A stretch of DNA of 64,000 nucleotides from Earliella scabrosa (taxonomy: Eukaryota; Basidiomycota; Agaricomycetes; Polyporales; Polyporaceae). This document shows, one piece after another, positions 56,549 to 64,000 of the stretch (position 1 is the first letter of the stretch; each line of letters begins with the position of its first letter). Location of the stretch: contig JABYQQ010000037.1 in NCBI GenBank assembly GCA_022605405.1, forward strand, positions 1-64,000, in the 5' to 3' direction. The notes beneath the pieces are model-generated. The model searched no databases. It had not been told where the DNA came from and saw only the letters and a list, made by a program, of their open reading frames with translations. The position numbers and the translations under genes are program-made.

Positions 56549-59500
56549 ATGGAGAGGGAGGTTCAGCAGCTCGTGGAAATGGTCGGTCGCGTTTCCGTCG
56601 CCCTCCTGTGCCACTCAACTCACTCGTCCTCTTCCAGGGCGCAACGGTCGCGCAGGCGCGTGCTGCACTCAAGCAGCACAAGGACGTCATGGAGGCAGCA
56701 GAGCGCATATTTGACGGCAGCTTCGACAATGTTGTGGATGACGACGGAGACGTGGATATGATGGTTTCAGAAAGGACGGCGCGGAAGCCTCGAATGATTG
56801 TACGTATCTTCTACACCACGCACGAGCGACCTACAACTTTGCGCAGACTCCGGATGAAGACGAGGATGACGATGAACCACTCGGAGACGATGAGGAGGCG
56901 GATGGTGCGTGGCTCATTGGAATTGACCACATCCCACTCATGCGGCGCGTAGATGATGAATACATCGACTATGACGACGAGGAGTTCGAGCAGCAAGGCG
57001 AGGGAGGGGCTGGTGCTGCGGTAGATCCTTATGCAGGTGTGTGTGTTTGCTGCTCATAGTGGAAACTGATTCCAATCTGCGTCAGGCATATTCTTCTCGA
57101 AGGACCGGCGCGAAGAGGTCATCGAGGTTGAGGAAGAGCCAGAAATGGCCTCGATGTCCGGCTTCAATGAGAAGGTTCCCCTAATGACCCAAGGACAATG
57201 GATGAAGGGATGTCCAGAAGGCAGCGAGCAGAGCTTCTTGTTCAGCCTGTACCAAGAATTGAGCGAGGGAGAATGTCGGTGCCCCCATGGTTGTGGTGCA
57301 ACGTTCAAGCGTAAGAAGAGCGATTTCTACGCCCTTTTTGTGAGTTCACCCAATCACGAGACTGCTCATCATTCTGACATGACTGCAGCCAAGTTTCCCC
57401 GCATACATCAAGCACCTCGAGACCATTGTACCCCGGACATGTAGTCGATGCTCGAAGACATTCTGCTTCGCTTGTGGCGAGTCCAGCACTCCAAATCATA
57501 ACAAAGTTCCAGCCTCTCTTGAGGTCAACGCGTCGCTGTTCCACTGCGCCCACCTGCAAGGTGTGATTCTTGGCGTCGGACTTGCCATGCTCGAGAAAAC
57601 CTTCCTGGACGATGCCCAAGACCCTGGCAGCCAGAAATCAAGTGACCGTACGTCTCGCAAGAGACGTAAACCGGAAGCGCCTATTCATCCTGCACCTGTG
57701 GCTGGAGAGCCGCACGACGATGACGATGATGACGACGACGCCTACTACCCGATCGTCGTGCAAGGCAAGAAGGCCAAGCTTGGTACTGGATATGCTGGAG
57801 ATGCGCGTGAAGACGTATGCTTTGTGTCCTTCCGTCTCGTCCACTGAGCTAAACACTCTGGGCAGATGTCGGGGCAAATCGAAGCCTTGAACGCACAACG
57901 AGCCAAGGATGAGAAGCTCTCGACGTTGTTATCGAATATCCGCACGTTCCTTCCGTCAGTTAACCGAGAGGGTGGCGGTCATGCGAGCGATTACCTCGTA
58001 CATCCTACTGCACTCGCGCACCTCCGCCGACGTTTCAACTTTGTCAGCAGTCAGCTATTGCGCAATGACTCGCTGACGGATATGTCTGACCGTTCGGTGT
58101 TGTACTTTGAGCTCTTCGAGTGGTTAGAGGTGCGCCTGCCCATGCCTCCCTGACTAACGCGGTTGGTCTGAAGACCATATTCTAGACTATCTCCAGCCAT
58201 GAGGCCCTTGCCAGCATGATGGCCATGCCAATCATGGTGGTCACCTCCGTGAAGACCATTGCATCGAAGAAACCATCCGGCAAAGGCACTTCACGCGTTC
58301 GCGAACGTACGATAATTTACGAGGGCAGCTCTGGGCCCCGTGAACTTCTAGAGGCGATCGTGATACAGGCGCAAGCGGCGCTCAAGGGTCTTGAGGGCAT
58401 GAAGCCTGTGGAGCCAGAGACTGAGGAGATGTCAGAGGAGCAGAAGAGGATGACCGCGGATGACAAGGGTAAGGCCAAGGACGATGGTGCAATCGTGTCC
58501 GAGGAGAACAAGAAGCTACTCAGCTTCTGCCAGCGGATCGTGAACACCGCGAATGCTATCGACCGTTCTCTCATTGAAACCAAGGGCAAGGCATTCGTCG
58601 ACCGCCTCCATGCCGGCCTCCCGAAGATCCCGGCGAGCTCGACCTCCCAGGGCATCGCCGCACCGATCGAGGTCGGACAGACGGAGGAGAGCGCGATGGA
58701 GGCGTACATCAAGTGGGCGAACCGGGTGCGGTTCGAGTACTGTGACTTGACGATCCCGCCAATGGACAACCTGGCAGAAACAGAGCAAGACCAGACACCC
58801 AACTACAAGTTCTACTTCAACAACGAAGCGCGTATGCTAGCGAACTCGGACATCCCCAAACGGTCGCTTGCTATTGCCAAAGAGGTGCGTGTACCCGTCG
58901 ACTGCTCGCTGTGTATCAGTTACCGACCGACACGTGCAAAGCTTGCTGTACTCACCACCAACCTGCCCGTGGCGTGGAATTCTTCGGTTTTCCTCCGAGT
59001 CGACGAGACCCGTGTCGACGTTATCAAGGCGCTCATCACAGGACCCGAGGGCACTCCGTACGCGAATGTCTATTTGCTTGTCGACTGCATTACTAACAAC
59101 TCTCATGTCCAGTTATTACAACGGCTGGTACGCGCCAACCCTACTGTTTTCTGGTCCACTATCTTGACCCTTCTGTAGCTTCTTATTCGACGTCTTCCTC
59201 GGGCCCAACTACAACCAATCGCCACCAAGCGTGAAGTACATGACCGTAAGTTCATAATAGTCGTCGTGCGACAATGTATACTGACATTGTTGCATCACAG
59301 ACGAACGGCGGTAAATTCCGCTTCAACCCCAATCTATATGCGGTAAGGCAGCGTCTCGCGCGGACACTGTAGATGCTCAACGGTCATGTACCTCTGTCTA
59401 GGACGGGAAAGTTTGCCTATCACTCCTCGGAACGTGGTCAGGACCGGGCTGGATAGCGGGCAAATCGACGCTGCTCCAGGTACACATCACTGTCTGACAC

Positions 59501-60044
59501 CACGAACCTGTATCTCACATCTCCGCGTTGGTAACAGGTGCTCATCTCCATCCAATCCATGATTCTCTGCGAGGAGCCATACTTGAACGAGCCAGGATGG
59601 GCGAACAGTGGAGGCACGCCTAAGTCGATAGCATGTAAGTACCTTCTCTACCATAATCATCACCCAAGCGGTCACTCAACGATGCGGCAGACTCGGCGAA
59701 CGTGCGTCGTATGGTGGTCAAGACAGCTGTATGTCCGCCCTTTTTCAAACGTATAACATAGCTGCCATTTCTGATGAGGACCATCGCAGATGCTCGGCAA
59801 CCTGAAGGCACCCCCGGACCCTTGGGCTGACGTGATCCGCACGCACTTCCGCCTCAAGGCGAAGTCGATCATGGCCCAGCTCGACAAGTGGCTCGCGGAT
59901 GACGACGGCCAACCCACGATGAGCGACGGCGCGCTCAACGGGAAGAGCGGTGCGTCAGGGAGCTCGAACGGGTTCGCGGAAGACGTCGCGGAGCTCAAGG
60001 CGCTGCTCACGAAGCTGCAGGCGGGCGAGGAGATCAGCTCGTGA
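56549..60044 (+). CDS. UBA plus Cys-rich plus UBC-domain ubiquitin-conjugating enzyme
   Basis: Multi-exon (ten or more) gene from MEREVQQLVEM to LQAGEEISS. The first splice builds a UBA-like motif: QQLVEMGATVAQARAALKQH then EAAERIFDG. An acidic stretch follows, then a Cys/His-rich zinc region (CRCPHGCGATF, CSRCSKTFCFACGE, FHCAHLQG), a long helical middle and, at the C-terminus, a UBC fold: ITGPEGTPYANGCFLFDV, PPSVKYMTTNGG, FRFNPNLY and DGKVCLSLLGTW with the catalytic Cys, then SIQSMILCEEPYLNEPGW. The Trp after LGT and NPN in place of HPN match the large BIRC6/UBE2O-type E2 enzymes, which can act as E2/E3 hybrids. Expected substrate ubiquitination in cytosol or nucleus; target unknown. Confidence 0.88.
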
Positions 60045-61028
60045 GCGGCTCAGCCGCTGCTCCCCATCGAAAGTGATGGTCCTTCCAGGTCTTTGTCGGG
60101 CGCGAAGAAGATGTGGATGCTCGTCTGCGTCATAGTATTGTATCATATGTGTAAGTGACAACTCCCGGGCTGTTTAGAACCATGCTGTGAAACACGATGC
60201 TCTTGTAACATTGCACCTCCGATACCTCGCAACTATCTTCCATGTTCAAGGCTCGTGGAGGGCAAACCCGTCAACGTCAAGATGTCTACGATGGGGGCGA
60301 AGAAGATCTTGCCCTACACACGCCCTTCGTCGTTCCAGTCGCGCACGTAGTGCTTAGGGACTCGCGGACCCCCTGCCAAAGTCGCTCGCGATGCCTGGCC
60401 TGAGTACATCGGCCGGCTCTCCTCCTCCAAGTTCTTTGGGAAAGCGCGTCCCTCGCGAGCGGCACGATAGCGTCTGTCACGACAGTGTTCGTACAGATTG
60501 ACTCCTCGGGGCACGCAAGCTTCTTCGTGTGGCCGAGGTCGTATCCCATTGCGTATATGTGTGACTATGTCGAAAATCCGTAGGACCTGGGTATCGTCCT
60601 GCGCGTACTGTGTATAGGACGGAACCCCGCGTTTTGGAGTTCCCAAAGATGATGTCGAGAAGGTCTAAAGGCAGGCGACGAGGTGGTTAGAGGTCAGGAC
60701 GTCGTTGAAGTGCGGACATCCCATCGCGAGGAGATTGGGGGCGTAGGCGAGATCGACGCGTCTTTGGATGCGGCGGAGGTGCGCAAGGCGGGCGACACTG
60801 CGGCGAGTACTTGTTGTGGAACGGCAGACGAGGCTGGAGAGTCGAAGACGAGGGCAAACGAAAGTAGAGATAGGAATACATAGCGCGCGCTCAAGCGCCC
60901 TTTGCGCAGCGCCACGTCCCAGGGTGAGGCTTGTCCTCATAGTCGTCCACTTGTGTATCTCCAGCTCCGAGTCAACGCATACTTTTCCGCACTCTTGGGC
61001 CACCCAACGACGCGTAAATTCGGACGAA
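60045..61028. other. Intergenic region with a doubtful minus-strand gene or remnant
   Basis: On the minus strand 61003-60665 ends MGCPHFNDVLTSNHLVACL at a TAG. The same frame then stays open (60655-60314, GTPKRGVPSYTQYAQDDTQ ... KHYVRDWNDEGRV). One in-frame stop between two peptide-like stretches suggests a pseudogene or a small missed intron. No family recognised, and the 5' end would overlap the coatomer zeta promoter. Confidence 0.3.
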
Positions 61029-61789
61029 ATGAACCTTTCCCTCTACACCGTCACTGCTTTCCTCATCATCGACACCGACGGGCATCGCGTACTCGCCAAG
61101 TACTACCATCCAAAAGGTCACCCTAATGGCGAATCCAAGAAGCTCACGACGCTGAAGGAGCAGCGCGCATTCGAGAAGGGGTTGTTTCAAAAGACGAAGA
61201 AGGCGGGAGGTGCGTCTGCAACTGGTCTGCCTTGCACTCCCATCCCTCGCATCCAGATGAGCTGACTATATGCGGCCATGCTACCTTCAATACCCATCTA
61301 CATTGAAACACGGACGCACTTCGCAATGAAGGCGACATTATTCTATACGACTCACACCTCGCCGTGTACAAGCACTCCCTCGACCTCATCTTCTACATCA
61401 TTGGCGACCCAGCCGAGAACGAGCTCATGCTACACGCTGCGCTCGTCGCGTTCTCTGACGCGGTATACATGCTCCTCCGCAACCAGGTTGAGAAGCGGGG
61501 CGTGCTGGAAAACCTGGACCTCGTGCTCCTCTGTCTGGACGAGACGATTGACGACGGGTGCGTGCTCTTTCGTTCCCTTCTTGATCAACATCGTGGCCCT
61601 TGGGACGGCCCGATGCTCATCCCTCTATATTGCTCCAGGATTATTGTGGAGACCGACTCGACAACGATTGCATCCCGAGTCAGCCGACCAAAGGCGGACA
61701 CGACCGAGATCGTGATTAACGAGCAAACGATCCTCAGTGCATATCAGACGGTGAAGGAGAAGATGCAACAGCGGATAGGACAGTTGTAA
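61029..61789 (+). CDS. RET3: Coatomer subunit zeta
   Basis: Exons 61029-61209, 61332-61557 and 61639-61789 give 185 aa. Motifs: LYTVTAFLIIDTDGHRVLAK, YYHPK, EKGLFQKTKKAGG, DIILYDSHLAVYKHSLDLIF, YIIGDPAENELML, LDLVLLCLDETIDDGII and the end KEKMQQRIGQL. This is the small longin/sigma-like subunit of COPI, which pairs with gamma-COP to coat Golgi-to-ER transport vesicles. Length is normal for the family. The start is supported by the conserved N-terminus immediately after it. Intron 1 (122 nt) is longer than usual here, but no coding part is missing. Confidence 0.95.
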
Positions 61790-62752
61790 AGGTTTTCTAT
61801 GTTGTGTATGTACGTATCTTCCCGAGTGATTCAAGGAACGAGTCTCACCCGCGCTCTGGTAGTAGTAGATAAGTTCGCATTGATGCATCTGCCCCATCCT
61901 CTTCATATGGGCTATCAATACATCGGCATCTAGTCTAGCTCTCAACACGAAATGGGAGAGGTGCGAATTATATCAGTGCCACGCATCTACACTCGCGCGA
62001 TCAAGCCGCAACATAGATTCATCTCGGTCTAGCAGTCGACATTCTGTCCCCGCTAGCCCTTCGTCCCGCCTCCCTTCAATCTCCGACGTGATTCTCTGGA
62101 CTCTTCAGGCGACACAGCATACGAAATACATCCTGCCATGGTGTTCTCCTACGAGAGATCTCTGCGGTGACCTCTCCACCTGTTCACTCTGCGTCCATCT
62201 AACAAGGGCGTCACCGTACGTCTGCTCCAGCCTTCCCGGCGTTCCGACCAAGATGCGCGTGGATCAGCTGGCCGCCCATCCTGTTGTCTACCCCGACCAA
62301 TGTGCTTCCTGGAATACGCTCACCATCGCTTATGTTCAGGTCCCAACTGTCAATCCCACATCGCCAGCCGCCCCAGAATATAGCATCGCGGTCTCGTGCT
62401 GAAGCACGGCCCGAGCTCGAGGTAAAATCGAACTATGTCTTTTCATGTACAATTCTACGATGATCCCGCAAGCCGAGCGCGTTCCAAGAATGGCCCCGCT
62501 AGCGCCACCCCAGTCTCGGAGTCAACCAGCCTGCCAGGTGCTGCAGCTCATCCACTTCTCCGCATCAAGCCGCAGAGCTACTCCCACCACGGCACTCGTT
62601 CACGTTGACGCTGTCAAACACCGTTCGACGATCCGTTATTACCGGCGCCGGGAGCGGCAAGTATAAGTACCCAAGGTGTTGACCGCAACCGGCGCGTCGT
62701 CTCTTCCACTCTCACCGTCGGTTCTTGCGCATCGCAAGCTCTGGCGTTCAAA
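61790..62752. other. Intergenic region
   Basis: About 960 bp with short frames only. Presumed RET3 3' UTR and the promoter of the next gene. Confidence 0.45.
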
Positions 62753-64000
62753 ATGGAGCTCATGTCCTTGCTGTCCCTCACGCTCGCGGTGATTGCAGTC
62801 CGCGCCTGTCCCGGCGAAGAACACGAACACGGCCACGCGCACGCGCACGAACGGCGCGCCTTCCCGCAGACGCCCCTCGCTCCACCGACGCGGCCGCTCG
62901 TCTGGGGCGACGTGAATATCATCCACACCACGGACAGCCACGGATGGCTGCTTGGACACCAAAAGGCCTCGTTCCCGGAGCCCAACTACAGGTGAGTCGC
63001 GATACGTCTCGGAGGAGCCGAGTGGTGATGCCGGATGGTGCACGAATAGCGGCGACCTGGGTGATTTCGCGTCGTTCGTGACGCACATGAAGCAACTTGC
63101 GCTTGTACGTATCTACATGCAAATCCTACTTCGATAGAGCTGTTGACGTGTTCCGACCTGCCCATGAAGCAAAAGGACGTCGATCTTCTCTTGGTTGACT
63201 CCGGAGATCTACACGATGGCGAGTATCTAGCTCCCGACTCCGTTGCCCGGAGATGCTCATGGGGTGTACACGACTCTCAGGAACGGGCCTCTCGGATGGC
63301 TTCCCGCCTGGCGGAGTGGACGCTCACGATGTCCGTCCTTGTGTTCGACTTTCTCGCGAACCATATGCTCACAATCCCACCAGAGCAATGAGTTCCTGGC
63401 ACGGCTGCCATACGATCTCATGGCAATTGGCAAGTAAGTACCGCAAACAGAGTGATCTTGCCAGAGCGCTCATCCAAGGAACTTGAACAGCCACGAGCTA
63501 TACGTCTACGCGAACACCCTCGACATGCACAGAAACTTCGCTCCGAAGCTCAATGGTCGCTATCTGTCCTCGAACGTCAACATCACCGTCGCTGACAGGC
63601 ACGGCAAGGCTGTCAGTGTCCCCGTGGGAGGTCAGTGCCTGTCCATCTCCCCGCCTCCTTGCTCAGGTGTTGAGCTCGTAATCTTGATAGATCGATTTGC
63701 GAAGTTCCGTACTCGCAAGTAAGCTGCTCCCTACATAACTCGAGTGCATGACCTAGGTCTAACGCTCGGAACGCAGAGGACGCAAGGTTACGTCCTTAGG
63801 TGTCCTCTTCGATTTCACTGGCAACGACGTCAACACCACAGTGCAGAGGGTCGAAGACATGGTCAAGCAGCACTGGGTACGTCCCAGTGACCGCGTGAAC
63901 GACCCTTCCGATAGTCTGATTTCGCTGGTTGCATTGACAGTTTGCAGAGGCGATCAAAGAGGAGCCTGATTTCTTCCTTCTCGCCGGGTGCGTCGCTCTG
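62753..64000 (+). CDS. Secreted 5'-nucleotidase/calcineurin-like metallophosphatase (N-terminal part)
   Basis: Starts MELMSLLSLTLAVIAVRACP, a good signal peptide, followed by a His-rich stretch (EEHEHGHAHAHE) and then the metallophosphatase core: NIIHTTDSHGWLLGH (D-x-H metal site), VDLLLVDSGDLHDGTGLSDG (GD metal site) and LMAIGNHELYVY (GNHE). SLGVLFDFTGND and EPDFFLLAG follow. Exons continue off the window, so the C-terminal half is missing. Family members hydrolyse nucleotides or sugar nucleotides at the cell surface or in the vacuole/secretory path. The intron at about 63220-63285 is probably GC-AG (donor GCGAGT): only this join gives GDLHDGTGLSDGFP. Confidence 0.82.

Noticed and set aside
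1..64000. tRNA or rRNA genes
   Set aside because: I saw no cloverleaf with A and B box sequences and no rRNA-like stretch on either strand; a covariance-model scan would be needed to exclude small RNAs.

Overview
This window is nuclear DNA from a filamentous basidiomycete, most likely an Agaricomycete. The genes carry many short introns (about 45-67 nt, GT-AG with a few GC-AG). The families point the same way: a KDZ transposase with a CxC2 cysteine cluster, a fungal TET/JBP dioxygenase, a HET-domain protein, Opy2, Air1/2 and Caf16. No species can be named from the sequence alone.

Region 1 (about 272-20376) is a 20-kb composite DNA transposon. Its ends are inverted repeats, and 9-bp direct repeats (TGACACGAG) at 263-271 and 20377-20385 look like a target-site duplication. 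Each arm carries a 166-bp satellite; the left arm also holds two 34-bp arrays of the palindrome CCCGGCCGGG in exact register. Inside are six genes: an unknown protein, the KDZ transposase and a TET/JBP dioxygenase (all minus), a large HMG-like/disordered protein (plus), a Zn2Cys6 plus coiled-coil protein (minus), and a GPFG/GLFG-repeat protein resembling an FG nucleoporin (plus). Exons, introns, UTRs and terminal repeats of the element are studded with short clusters of CCGG spaced exactly 9 bp apart. The element appears to have inserted into the first intron of an F-box-like gene, whose exon 1 is at 20427-20540 and exons 2-3 at 1-228.

Region 2 (about 20.4-43.2 kb) is a second accessory block. 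It holds an intact Helitron Rep/helicase of 2071 aa (minus), a ribonucleotide reductase small subunit, a MYND protein, two related F-box/nucleotidyltransferase-like genes, two unrecognised multi-exon genes and a divergent ribonucleotide reductase large subunit. Both reductase subunits keep their main catalytic residues but differ at regulatory or docking parts, which suggests a specialised paralogous enzyme.

Region 3 (about 44-64 kb) is denser and mostly conserved: an unrecognised gene, Opy2 (HOG-pathway anchor), Caf16 (CCR4-NOT-linked ABC ATPase), an Air1/2-like zinc-knuckle protein (TRAMP RNA surveillance), a HET-domain gene, a UBA plus Cys-rich plus UBC ubiquitin enzyme, coatomer zeta (Ret3), and the start of a secreted 5'-nucleotidase-like metallophosphatase that runs off the window.

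The most unusual signal is the pairing of a CGG/CCGG-studded element with its own Zn2Cys6 protein (a family known to read CGG triplets), TET/JBP enzyme (acts on methylated cytosine), FG-repeat protein and transposase. I infer that this may be a self-addressing, self-demethylating mobile island.
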